DNA of 11,596 nucleotides from Bacteriovoracaceae bacterium UBA6261 (GCA_002440825.1 DJVH01000048.1:1-11596); one strand, 5' to 3'. Positions 1-6,496 are shown, counted from the stretch's first letter. Notes: generated by a model from the letters alone, not told the origin. A program made the numbers and translations.

Positions 1-1469
1 AAAACTTCCGCGTTCCCCCCAGCGAAGGCACTTGATTCTGTGTTGGCCAGCTTTAATTTCGGTGTACTCAATTCAAGATTGGTTCTCGCATACAATTGAT
101 CCTGCTCAATATGCAGTAAGCTTTTATTGCCTTCAAGCTTCGAGTAAGAAGCTCCCCAGCCCATTGAGACGTAATCGCTTGAAGTCGTTTTATAAAGAGC
201 AACGCCGTAAAGATTTTCACCGGTAGAAGTCGTTCCGGTAAAAAGATTTCCATCGACATAAGGACTGCTGAAACCAACTTTATTCAATTTGAAATTGCGC
301 TGATTAAATTCGCGCTCAATATCTCCACCGGCCGTATCCTTCAACATGAGAGCAACTTCAGAAGGAACCCTTGTGACAGGTTTTCCATTTGAATCGTAAA
401 TACTGTAACCCAATCCATGATCAGGCATCGATGTATCCTGAATCAAAGCTTCAGTTCCCGATCCTTTTTTCATCTCTGTTGTTTCAGAATAATTAAATTT
501 AACAATCTTTCCTGTTGCTGGATCTTCTGAAATAACGACAGCATGTCTGCCGCTCAAGGTTTTATAGCCCACAACATAATTGTGATTGAAGCCAAGTTCT
601 TTTAAAAATTGAGTCTGCGCAAGTGCGATGTCGCGGCAAATCCCGCCAGGCTGACCATTCTTGATGGAATCAAGCAACTCGACTGTGTCGATGTATTCGC
701 CACGAGCTTTATCACCAGCATCGCGACGGGCATAATTATAAAGATTCCCCATGGTACCGCCCAGCTTTGAAACCAGTGCGATTTTTTGTTCAGACGAAAG
801 CTTATCCTTGGCTTCAGCAAGAGTTTTCTGCCACTCAGTTGAGTTGCTGATCAGACGTTGAAAGGCCATCTCTTTCATCAACAATCCGTTCGGTAGCTCA
901 GTGCCGAGATACGATTTGGCATAATCGTTCAGAAGCTTTTCTTTTTCAGAAAGACTGAGTTTGCTTAAATCTTTTCCAGGATTGGCCTGTTTGTATTTTG
1001 ATTCGAGGGCAGAAACAGAATAGATATCCCATGCTTTTTTATTTCCTTCATTATAAAGCTTACCCATGTAAGCAATATAATCGTCGCTCATAAAGCGCCC
1101 GAGCGCATTCTGTTCAAATTTTTTATCACTTGAAAAAACAACAGCCTCGAGGGAAAACCATCTATTGTCCACTCGTTGTTCAAGTTGTTTATCTGCTTCA
1201 GAAGTTTTTTGTTTGTCGCAATCTTTTTTGGACTTGATGACTTCAAGATGTTCTCTGGTCGAATCGTCGAGATTGGAGATGGCCTTCATCTGATCAGATT
1301 GATGAGTTGTCAGTTGAAATTCGCGCTCGGGCATTGGATTTCCGCCAGGTGATTTCAGAACAACATCTCTGATATCTTCAGTGAAAAGATACAGCTTATC
1401 CACCTCATCAGAGGCCTGTGTTGAAGGTAGTTGGGCATACAAAATAAAAATGAAAATTATTTTATTCAT
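1..1469 (-). CDS. Secreted transglutaminase-like protein with strand-rich C-terminus (partial)
   Basis: This gene runs off the left edge: 489 codons are present and no stop is reached. The start is the ATG at 1469-1467, because the frame is closed by an in-frame TAG just upstream (1496-1494) and the N-terminus is a good signal peptide: MNKII, then a hydrophobic run ending near QASD. The Shine-Dalgarno is weak (GAG about 6 nt upstream). Residues about 20-270 are charged and mostly helical. Residues 274-330 look like a transglutaminase/papain-fold core: GGICRDIALAQ with Cys278, then GRHAVVISEDP with His309, then FNYSE with Asn326 where the third triad residue is expected. After about residue 390 the sequence alternates polar and hydrophobic residues with many Gly, Tyr and Ser (for example GVALYKTTSSDYVSMGWGAS), like strands of an outer-membrane barrel or beta-helix. 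The catalytic reading is inference from motif spacing; substrate unknown. It is the divergent neighbour of the 1603 gene. Confidence 0.8.
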   Translation of the reverse strand, partial: MNKIIFIFILYAQLPSTQASDEVDKLYLFTEDIRDVVLKSPGGNPMPEREFQLTTHQSDQMKAISNLDDSTREHLEVIKSKKDCDKQKTSEADKQLEQRVDNRWFSLEAVVFSSDKKFEQNALGRFMSDDYIAYMGKLYNEGNKKAWDIYSVSALESKYKQANPGKDLSKLSLSEKEKLLNDYAKSYLGTELPNGLLMKEMAFQRLISNSTEWQKTLAEAKDKLSSEQKIALVSKLGGTMGNLYNYARRDAGDKARGEYIDTVELLDSIKNGQPGGICRDIALAQTQFLKELGFNHNYVVGYKTLSGRHAVVISEDPATGKIVKFNYSETTEMKKGSGTEALIQDTSMPDHGLGYSIYDSNGKPVTRVPSEVALMLKDTAGGDIEREFNQRNFKLNKVGFSSPYVDGNLFTGTTSTGENLYGVALYKTTSSDYVSMGWGASYSKLEGNKSLLHIEQDQLYARTNLELSTPKLKLANTESSAFAGGNAEV

Positions 1470-1602
1470 ATGTGACTCTATCGGCGCTTTTTTCTAAATC
1501 ATTAAATGCATTCTCCGATAAAATCAGTAGGAAAAAGGTTGTACATTTAAAGCATATCTTATGGGGACAAAAACCCTGATCAGCATTAACCTTTAGAGCT
1601 AA

Positions 1603-2697
1603 ATGAGTACAAAAAAAAAGGTCGCGGCTTCTGAAGATTTACCTGTTCTACTGGACTCTGCTTACAGTTTGCACAGAATGGGAGATCATGAATCGGCCAG
1701 AGCTCTGATCACTGATTGCCAGTCTTTGCTTCACGATTCTCACGAAATGAAACAAGCTCTCTCCCTGCTCCATCTCGTGGGCCATTATTACCAGAATGCA
1801 CTTTCCACAACTCATTTCACTGAACTCAAATCCATGAGCGAATCCCTTTTGAAACTTGAAATACCACTCTATTGCGGATGGATTCATTTTTTGCAGGGCT
1901 ATTTTTTAAAACAGGAACATGCTTTAAAAAAAGCTATTGAGAATTTCAAAATGGGCCAGCATTTTGATGAAATGCTCGAGGTTTATTACTGGATGGATAA
2001 ATTTCGCTGTTTACCCGTTGATGAAAAAATTCATAGCTTTGTACGCCTCTATCCTGCCGAATCCGTTTTCTCTTTTTTAATGGGAAACAATTTTTTTCTG
2101 AATTCCGTTCAAGCAAGAACTGCGCTGGAAAAATCCCAACTGAACACTTACGAGCACAGCGAAGAAAACTTTGATTGCTGGTTGTTGAAAAATAAAGTTC
2201 TGATTCCTTCGCACTATAAAAAAATCGCACTGGATGAAGAAAATTTTCTCGACCTTTATTCAGGCCTCATCAATGATCGCGGAGAATTCAGCTATCTGCT
2301 GATTTCAGAATTAAATTGCTTGTCCTTTCTACTGGCAAGCCAGTTGATTGGAACAACTTTTCAGACCATTGCCGAGTTTCTGGATAAGACAGTGGATGAA
2401 GCCAGGGCATTGGTCACTTCGCTGATCAAACTAGGCATTCCGATAGTTCAGGAAAATGAAAACGTCAGGCTGAACTGGCCTTCCAAACCGGCCATTGTCG
2501 TTCCAAGAACTCTCAAGGTTATTGGTTTGCAGGAATTTGTAAAAAAGAAGAAAAAAGAATTTACCAAGGCACAGCTTATTGAACTGTTGCAACTGACTCA
2601 ATTCGGCGCTGAATCTTTGTTGAGAAAATGGGCGCTGGCCGGATATATCCGGCCAAGCGAAGGCCCAGACAAAATGACCGTCTGGAAATTTTTCTAG
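1603..2697 (+). CDS. Helical-repeat (TPR-like) protein with C-terminal tandem winged-helix segments
   Basis: Family not recognised. The 364-aa product has no signal peptide or membrane segment, so it is probably cytoplasmic. Residues about 12-135 are amphipathic helices spaced like TPR-type repeats (YSLHRMGDHESARALI; FLQGYFLKQEHALKKAIENF). Residues about 229-290 (TIAEFLDKTVDEARALVTSLIKLGIP followed by a short strand pair) resemble a winged helix. Residues about 306-364 resemble a second one: KAQLIELLQLTQFGAESLLRKW as helix-turn-helix, then GYIRP...MTVWKFF as the wing, separated from the first by a KKKKK patch. It could be a DNA-binding regulator or a scaffold; both are inference. The ATG at 1603 follows a weak AGAG. 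The 3' end carries two hairpins and shares its stop region with the convergent gene at 2694. Confidence 0.8.
   Translation: MSTKKKVAASEDLPVLLDSAYSLHRMGDHESARALITDCQSLLHDSHEMKQALSLLHLVGHYYQNALSTTHFTELKSMSESLLKLEIPLYCGWIHFLQGYFLKQEHALKKAIENFKMGQHFDEMLEVYYWMDKFRCLPVDEKIHSFVRLYPAESVFSFLMGNNFFLNSVQARTALEKSQLNTYEHSEENFDCWLLKNKVLIPSHYKKIALDEENFLDLYSGLINDRGEFSYLLISELNCLSFLLASQLIGTTFQTIAEFLDKTVDEARALVTSLIKLGIPIVQENENVRLNWPSKPAIVVPRTLKVIGLQEFVKKKKKEFTKAQLIELLQLTQFGAESLLRKWALAGYIRPSEGPDKMTVWKFF
2636..2655. repeat. Perfect 20-bp palindrome inside the 3' end of the 1603 gene
   Basis: The two 8-bp arms TGGCCGGA and TCCGGCCA flank TATA, so the whole 20 bp is self-complementary. It encodes LAGYIRP of the winged-helix protein and starts 62 bp before that gene's stop. 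In RNA it would form a compact GC-rich hairpin on either strand. No T-run follows on either strand, so alone it is not an intrinsic terminator. It lies 9 bp before the terminator-like hairpin at 2665-2693. Confidence 0.75.
2665..2693 (+). terminator. Intrinsic-terminator-like hairpin embedded in coding sequence
   Basis: The stem CCAGAC (2665-2670) pairs with GTCTGG (2680-2685) across a 9-nt loop. AAA and TTTTT (2689-2693) follow directly and end one base before the TAG stop (2695-2697). It would end transcription of the plus-strand gene before or just into the convergent minus-strand gene, where no intergenic space is left. The six-pair stem is short, so efficiency is uncertain. The palindrome just upstream may help by stalling the polymerase. 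Confidence 0.5.
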
Positions 2698-2990
2698 TTC
2701 AAATCTAGTAATTCACAATCAAGGCTCGCGTGATCTTTTTTGTGATCAAGAGTTACTGACAAACTTCTTTGCCCGTAATCTTTAATCGAATAGCTCATGC
2801 TTTTCGGTCCGCCTTTTAAGTATTCGATACTCACAGAGTTCACTCGTCCTTCAACGACCGTCCCTTCAAAATGAACACCGTTGTGATCCTGAGCGATGGT
2901 TGCCATGGCATATTCATTCACAGGTGCTTCCAGAACGAGCACCTGTGTTTTAGCAAGAAGAATGCATTTGAAAATTGTTGCTGTAATCAT
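2694..2990 (-). CDS. Small strand-rich protein of unknown function, last gene of the regulator-peptidase operon
   Basis: The gene encodes 98 aa of no recognised family. Its ATG (2990-2988) overlaps the TGA of the M3 peptidase gene as ATGA, the classical arrangement for translational coupling. Its TAG lies in the same CTAG (2694-2697) that supplies the convergent gene's stop. The first 20 residues (MITATIFKCILLAKTQVLVL) are hydrophobic but broken by two lysines, so an export signal is doubtful. The remainder looks like a small beta-sandwich with alternating strands (GVHFEGTVVEGRVNSVSIEYL; RSLSVTLDHKK). There are two cysteines (9 and 92). An internal Met29 start is possible but has no better ribosome-binding site. 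That it is a real gene rests on the coupling and on the lack of any better use of this stretch. Confidence 0.6.
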   Translation of the reverse strand: MITATIFKCILLAKTQVLVLEAPVNEYAMATIAQDHNGVHFEGTVVEGRVNSVSIEYLKGGPKSMSYSIKDYGQRSLSVTLDHKKDHASLDCELLDLN

Positions 2991-5023
2991 TTTAATAACC
3001 CCGCTCTTCTTAGAAGTGCATCCGGATTAGGCTCTTGCCCTCTGAACGCAACATAAAGTTTCATTGGATGTATGCTTCCGCCTTGAGAAAGAACATTGTT
3101 CTTGAAACGGTCTGCCACTTCGCGGTTGAAAATCCCTTTTTGCTTAAAAAACTCAAAAGCGTCGGCATCGAGAACTTCAGCCCACTTGTAAGAATAATAT
3201 CCCGCAGAGTATCCGCCGGCGAAAATATGAGAAAAGGCGGTGGAAATGCTCGTGCCTTTAACAGATGGAAGGAAATCCATCTTAGCGGTGATATCAGATT
3301 CAAACTTTTCAATGTCTTTAATTGCAGATGGATCTGATGAATGCCATCCCATATCCACCGAAGCAAAACTCAACTGGCGCAAAGTCGCTCTTCCTTCAAG
3401 GAAAGAAGAAGAATCTTTGATTTTTTTAATCAGATCCGCAGGAATTTTTTCTCCAGACTGGTAATGTTCAGCAAACAAATCCAGGCATTCTTTTTCATAG
3501 GCCCAGTTTTCCATGATCTGTGACGGTAGTTCAACGAAATCCCAATAAACGTTTGTCCCTGAAAGAGATTCGTATTTAGTATTGGCAAGCATTCCGTGAA
3601 GAGCGTGGCCGAATTCATGGAAAAGCGTCGTTACTTCATCAAAACCAAGCAGTGACGGTTTTGTTGGAGTAGGTTTTGTAAAGTTGCAAACGATCGCGAT
3701 ATGAGGACGAACGTTTACTCCATTGACCATTTTCTGGCCGCGGAAACTGGTCATCCAGGCACCGTTTCTCTTTCCTGCTCTCGGGTGAAAGTCTGCATAG
3801 AAAACGGCTACGTGATTGTTTTTTTCATCCAGAACTTCGTACGTTTTTACATCCTGATGATAAACCGGAATGTCATTTCTCAATTTAAAAGTCAGACCAT
3901 AAAGCTTTGTCGCCACCTGAAAGACGCCTTCAATAACTTTTTCCAGTTTAAAGTAAGGACGAAGCATTTCATCGCTGATCTGGAATTTTTCATTCTTCAG
4001 CTTTTCAGCGTAGTACATGTTGTCCCATTTTGAATAATCTGTGATGCCATCAATTTTTTTAGCGTACTCTTTGAGCTCTTCTGTTTCTTTCTGAGCAGCT
4101 GGAGTTGCGTGATTGACGATGTTTTCAATAAAAGTCTGAACAGTTTTGGGATTGGAGGCCATGCGTTCTTCAAGAACAAAATGAGCGTGGGATTCATAGC
4201 CAAGAAGTCTCGCTTTTTCAAAACGAAGCTGAGCAATCTTTTTTACGATTTCCTGGTTGTCGGTAGCATCGCCATGAAATCCTTTTGTTGAGTTAGCAAG
4301 GAACAACTCCTTTCTAAGCTCTCTGTTTTTTGCGTAAGTTAAAAAAGGAATGACACTTGGGTATTGTAGTGTGAAGACCCACTTCCCATCTTTCCCTTTT
4401 TCTTTTGCTGTTAAGGCTGCCGCTTCAGCCACATCTTCAGGAAGACCTTCAAGGTCTTCTTTCTTTTCAATAACGAGCATATAGTCGTTGGTTTCTTTTA
4501 ATACGTTGTCACCAAAATGAAGCCCGAGAGTTGAAAGTTCTTTTGAAATCTCTCTCAGTTTATTTTTATCTGCTTCATTCAAAAGAGCACCGTTTCTGAC
4601 AAAGCTTTTGTAATTCTTTTCAAGCAACATCAACTGTTCTTGGTCGAGGTTGAATTTTTCTTTGTTGTCCCAGACTATTTTGATTTTAGCGAAAAGAACT
4701 TCATCCATGCTCACATCGTTTCCAAACTCAGTCAGAAGTGGAGAAATTTCTTTGGCGTATTTCTGGATATCGTCATTGGTTTCAGCGCTGTGAAGGTTGA
4801 AAAATATACCTGAAATTAAATCCAGTTCAGGGCTGCTGTTTTCCAGGGCCTCAACAACATTGCTGAAAGTCTCAGTTTCTTTGTTTGTTTTAATCTCTTC
4901 TATTCTTTTCTTTGCGATAGCGATCGCTTCTTTCAACGCCGGTAAATAATCATGCGGAGAAATTTTATCAAAAGGAACGGTTTCGAAAGGTGTGTTGAAT
5001 TTTTGCAATAGAATGTTAGTCAT
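2987..5023 (-). CDS. M3-family zinc oligopeptidase (oligopeptidase A / peptidyl-dipeptidase Dcp type)
   Basis: This is a cytoplasmic zinc metallopeptidase that cleaves short peptides. With the start chosen here it has 678 aa, the normal size for M3A enzymes (E. coli PrlC and Dcp are about 680). The zinc motif is HEFGH at 469-473, and Glu498 lies 25 residues after the second His, exactly the family spacing. SGTNVYWDFVELPSQIMENW (Dcp/OpdA-like) and GGYSAGYYSYKWAEV, the substrate-binding Tyr region, are both present. There is no signal peptide. Two in-frame ATGs exist: the one at 5029 lies only 2 nt from the Shine-Dalgarno AGGAG, whereas the one at 5023 is 8 nt away, so 5023 is preferred. The gene follows the periplasmic-protein gene directly, with the Shine-Dalgarno overlapping that gene's stop, and is coupled downstream to the 98-aa gene. 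OpdA-like and Dcp-like features are mixed, so no symbol is given. Confidence 0.95.
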   Translation of the reverse strand: MTNILLQKFNTPFETVPFDKISPHDYLPALKEAIAIAKKRIEEIKTNKETETFSNVVEALENSSPELDLISGIFFNLHSAETNDDIQKYAKEISPLLTEFGNDVSMDEVLFAKIKIVWDNKEKFNLDQEQLMLLEKNYKSFVRNGALLNEADKNKLREISKELSTLGLHFGDNVLKETNDYMLVIEKKEDLEGLPEDVAEAAALTAKEKGKDGKWVFTLQYPSVIPFLTYAKNRELRKELFLANSTKGFHGDATDNQEIVKKIAQLRFEKARLLGYESHAHFVLEERMASNPKTVQTFIENIVNHATPAAQKETEELKEYAKKIDGITDYSKWDNMYYAEKLKNEKFQISDEMLRPYFKLEKVIEGVFQVATKLYGLTFKLRNDIPVYHQDVKTYEVLDEKNNHVAVFYADFHPRAGKRNGAWMTSFRGQKMVNGVNVRPHIAIVCNFTKPTPTKPSLLGFDEVTTLFHEFGHALHGMLANTKYESLSGTNVYWDFVELPSQIMENWAYEKECLDLFAEHYQSGEKIPADLIKKIKDSSSFLEGRATLRQLSFASVDMGWHSSDPSAIKDIEKFESDITAKMDFLPSVKGTSISTAFSHIFAGGYSAGYYSYKWAEVLDADAFEFFKQKGIFNREVADRFKNNVLSQGGSIHPMKLYVAFRGQEPNPDALLRRAGLLK

Positions 5024-5030
5024 TATCATT

Positions 5031-5037
5031 TCTCCTA
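5031..5037 (-). promoter_or_regulatory. Shine-Dalgarno deciding the M3 peptidase start, overlapping the upstream stop
   Basis: On the minus strand TAGGAGA carries the TAG stop of the periplasmic-protein gene and an AGGAG ribosome-binding site in one. A ribosome ending the upstream gene sits on the next initiation site, which suggests coupled translation. Spacing is 8 nt to the ATG at 5023 and only 2 nt to the ATG at 5029. Confidence 0.75.
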
Positions 5038-5769
5038 TTTAATCTGCAGATCATATTGAGTTTCAGTTTTTCCGGTTGTCGTGGTCATTTCAGTCTGTGG
5101 AATTCCCAGCGTTTTATTTTTTTCATTCAAGTCTTTGAGAACGGAGCCCAGATTAAGCCACTCTCCTCTCTTCAATAAATATTCCGAAGCTACGCCGCCT
5201 TTTCCTTTTTCATAAAAAGAAAACTGGAGGTTTGCTTTATCGGATCCAATCAAGCGACAGAGAACTTTTAATTTCTCAGCACCGGCCTCTACTTCACCAG
5301 TTATACCCTGCCCGAAAACAAACTCCATCAGGCTCGTGGTGACTGAAGTTTGCTCGGATTTTTTGAGAGCATTTTTTTCTCCCACCTTTACCGAGTCAGT
5401 GTCACTTTTATTTTTCACAGTCGTTTTCAATGAAAGCGTGCAATGTTCCAGCTCCGCCGGAGCTGACTCGCGGGCCCGCTTTAGATTGTAGCGCCCGGCC
5501 AGAAACTTCTCAAATAGTTTTCCTCTATCGACCGATGCGACGATATCAATGCAATGATCTTCTTCCCTCAAATTCACAGTGTCTCTGGGAAGCAGAAGAA
5601 ATGAAATGGATTGCTGGACACTGCTCAAGCGGACATCGTCTTCAAAGCAAAAGGTATTGAGATCCGTTTGTGCAAAAACTGATGCGCACAAAATCAGAAG
5701 AGACGAAGTGACGATCAGCTTACTTAGTCGGTAAATGGGTGTCGCCTTTTTGGTGGTGAACAAACTCAT
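5035..5769 (-). CDS. Exported four-cysteine protein of unknown function
   Basis: The frame is open from 5865, but residues before the ATG at 5769 lie inside the DtxR regulator gene and look like noise. From 5769 the product is 244 aa with a clear type I signal peptide: KK, R and K in the n-region, a hydrophobic LIVTSSLLILCASVFA, cleavage at SVFA-QT. No Shine-Dalgarno precedes this ATG. Initiation may depend on ribosomes translating the regulator gene, which it overlaps by 50 bp. The mature part has four cysteines (FCFED, DHCIDI, EHCTLS, VLCRLI), consistent with two periplasmic disulfides. The C-terminal part (SFYEKGKGG...LKRGEWLNLGSVL) faintly recalls strand-rich secretin-type repeats, but that is a weak impression. 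Position between a metalloregulator and a zinc peptidase suggests shared control, not a known function. Confidence 0.8.
   Translation of the reverse strand: MSLFTTKKATPIYRLSKLIVTSSLLILCASVFAQTDLNTFCFEDDVRLSSVQQSISFLLLPRDTVNLREEDHCIDIVASVDRGKLFEKFLAGRYNLKRARESAPAELEHCTLSLKTTVKNKSDTDSVKVGEKNALKKSEQTSVTTSLMEFVFGQGITGEVEAGAEKLKVLCRLIGSDKANLQFSFYEKGKGGVASEYLLKRGEWLNLGSVLKDLNEKNKTLGIPQTEMTTTTGKTETQYDLQIK
5449..5479. repeat. Two adjacent GC-rich hairpins inside the exported-protein gene
   Basis: The first hairpin has CAGCTCC pairing with GGAGCTG across GCC (5449-5465). Four bases on, GCGGGCCCGC (5470-5479) is a perfect 10-bp palindrome. Together they form a short GC-rich island in an otherwise AT-leaning gene and encode the ARESAPAEL segment just before the third cysteine. 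No T-run follows, so they are not intrinsic terminators. Confidence 0.5.
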
Positions 5770-6250
5770 CCGAAGTTTTGTAAGCACAAAGGTCCAGGGT
5801 TGTTTTGAATTGAAATGATTTCGGAAGCTGCCCTTTTTTGTCGAGGTCTTCGCAAGTGCAGGCAAGCACTTTCATAAAATCAAAAAATTTCTGACTCGTT
5901 TTGGGACTCATTAAATGTTCCATCTGACATGAATCATGATGAGCAGTTTCTTCATCAACTCCAACGAAGTCTCGAAGAAAATAATAAAGCAACGTGCGAG
6001 AAGAAAGAATGCGGTGAACTTCTTCATGACCGAGTTCTGTCAGAACAACAAATTTGCAATCGTCTTCTTCCTGAATAAGCCCTTTCTTCTTTAAGTTGTT
6101 CAACATTGTTGAAACAGATCCCTTGGTCAATTCAAGATCACGGGCAATATCAGTCACTCTCGCAAAACCGCGATTTTCCTTCAACTTATGAATAGTCAAA
6201 AGATAGTGAACCATTGAATGGGAAAGCTCGTTTTCTGATGTTTCTTTCAT
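5720..6250 (-). CDS. DtxR/MntR-family metal-dependent transcriptional regulator
   Basis: The 176-aa product is a DtxR-family repressor without the C-terminal SH3 domain. The winged helix spans about 14-75 (YLLTIHKL, RVTDIARDLELTKGSVSTMLNNLKKKGLI, VLTELGHEEVH). The dimerisation/metal region follows (YYFLRDFVGVDEETAHHDSCQMEHLMS). Aligned by eye to DtxR, Cys108, Glu111 and His112 match the primary-site Cys102, Glu105 and His106, and His104 matches His98. His15 stands where DtxR has Met10, and Arg85 and Tyr89 replace the ancillary ligands His79 and Glu83. A C-terminal extension holds C131, C133, C155 and HHQKGDTH. Members usually repress metal uptake or related genes when loaded with iron or manganese. 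It is the first gene of the operon and may autoregulate. The ATG at 6250 follows GGAAG at a short spacing (3 nt). Confidence 0.9.
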   Translation of the reverse strand: MKETSENELSHSMVHYLLTIHKLKENRGFARVTDIARDLELTKGSVSTMLNNLKKKGLIQEEDDCKFVVLTELGHEEVHRILSSRTLLYYFLRDFVGVDEETAHHDSCQMEHLMSPKTSQKFFDFMKVLACTCEDLDKKGQLPKSFQFKTTLDLCAYKTSDEFVHHQKGDTHLPTK

Positions 6251-6328
6251 TGTCTTCCAGCTAGTTTGCTTTTTCTAAAAATTGTTTTCTGCCTCAAATT
6301 GATGTTTAGAAAGTACCAATTTCGCCTG

Positions 6329-6364
6329 TGCCCGTAAAGGGGAAGATGCCTTTAAAAGCGGGCA
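6329..6364. other. Strong bulged stem-loop in the divergent intergenic region
   Basis: TGCCCG (6329-6334) pairs with CGGGCA (6359-6364), and stacked inside it TAAAGG (6335-6340) pairs with CCTTTA (6349-6354). This gives 12 pairs, an 8-nt loop GGAAGATG and a 4-nt bulge AAAG on one side. Compound stems with an asymmetric bulge are typical of structured RNA rather than protein operators. It could lie in the 5' leader of either divergent transcript. It did not match the riboswitch consensus sequences I know (GEMM, cobalamin, TPP, FMN, glycine, SAM, fluoride, manganese). Confidence 0.5.
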
Positions 6365-6428
6365 GTAAATTCAATCGATTAGGCCGGTAAGCAGCACTGA
6401 TATCTTATTGATTTTATAAGCTTTGGGA

Positions 6429-6471
6429 CCTGATCTTTTTTGCCTCTCAACGCTGTTTTTCAGGCTTTTTT
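6429..6471 (+). terminator. Weak terminator-like element before the Cys-rich protein gene
   Basis: CCTGA (6429-6433) can pair with TCAGG (6460-6464). Alternatively GCCT (6442-6445) can pair with AGGC (6462-6465). Each is followed by six Ts (6466-6471), 18 bp before the Shine-Dalgarno. The stems are short and the loops long, so this is at best an attenuator candidate. It matters only if transcription starts upstream of the 6329 stem-loop. Confidence 0.2.
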
Positions 6472-6496
6472 AAGGCTTATAGTAGAATAGAGGGAT

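Larger units (their letters stand above)
6251..6496. promoter_or_regulatory. Divergent intergenic region between the regulator operon and the Cys-rich protein gene
   Basis: These 246 bp must hold promoters for both directions, but no convincing -35/-10 pair stands out. Visible elements are TTTCTAAA (6272-6279) facing TTTAGAAA (6305-6312) as an 8-bp inverted repeat with a 25-bp gap, close to the regulator start and so a possible operator; the strong stem-loop at 6329-6364; CTTAT/ATAAG (6404-6420); and a weak hairpin with a T-run at 6429-6471. No classical DtxR box was recognised. A Shine-Dalgarno AGAGGG (6489-6494) precedes the plus-strand start. Confidence 0.5.

Noticed and set aside
1561..1596. 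Eleven-codon open frame (ATGGGGACA... to TAG) just before the 1603 gene.
   Set aside because: No ribosome-binding site and no regulatory pattern in its codons; likely chance.
1470..1602. TATCGG/CCGATA inverted repeat (1479-1484, 1515-1520) and TTGTAC/TATCTT as promoter elements in the divergent spacer.
   Set aside because: Six-base arms 30 bp apart are expected by chance, and the TTGTAC to TATCTT spacing is 10 bp, too short for a promoter.
5770..5865. N-terminal extension of the exported protein to the open-frame start at 5865.
   Set aside because: It lies within the regulator gene's coding sequence, would put 32 odd residues before a normal signal peptide, and has no ribosome-binding site.
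6478..6483. TATAGT as the -10 box of the Cys-rich protein gene.
   Set aside because: It would start RNA within about 7 bases of the start codon, cutting off part of the Shine-Dalgarno, and no -35 sits at the right distance.
6300..6496. Known riboswitch (c-di-GMP GEMM, cobalamin, or manganese type).
   Set aside because: A stem-loop is present but the diagnostic conserved loops of these classes are missing by eye.
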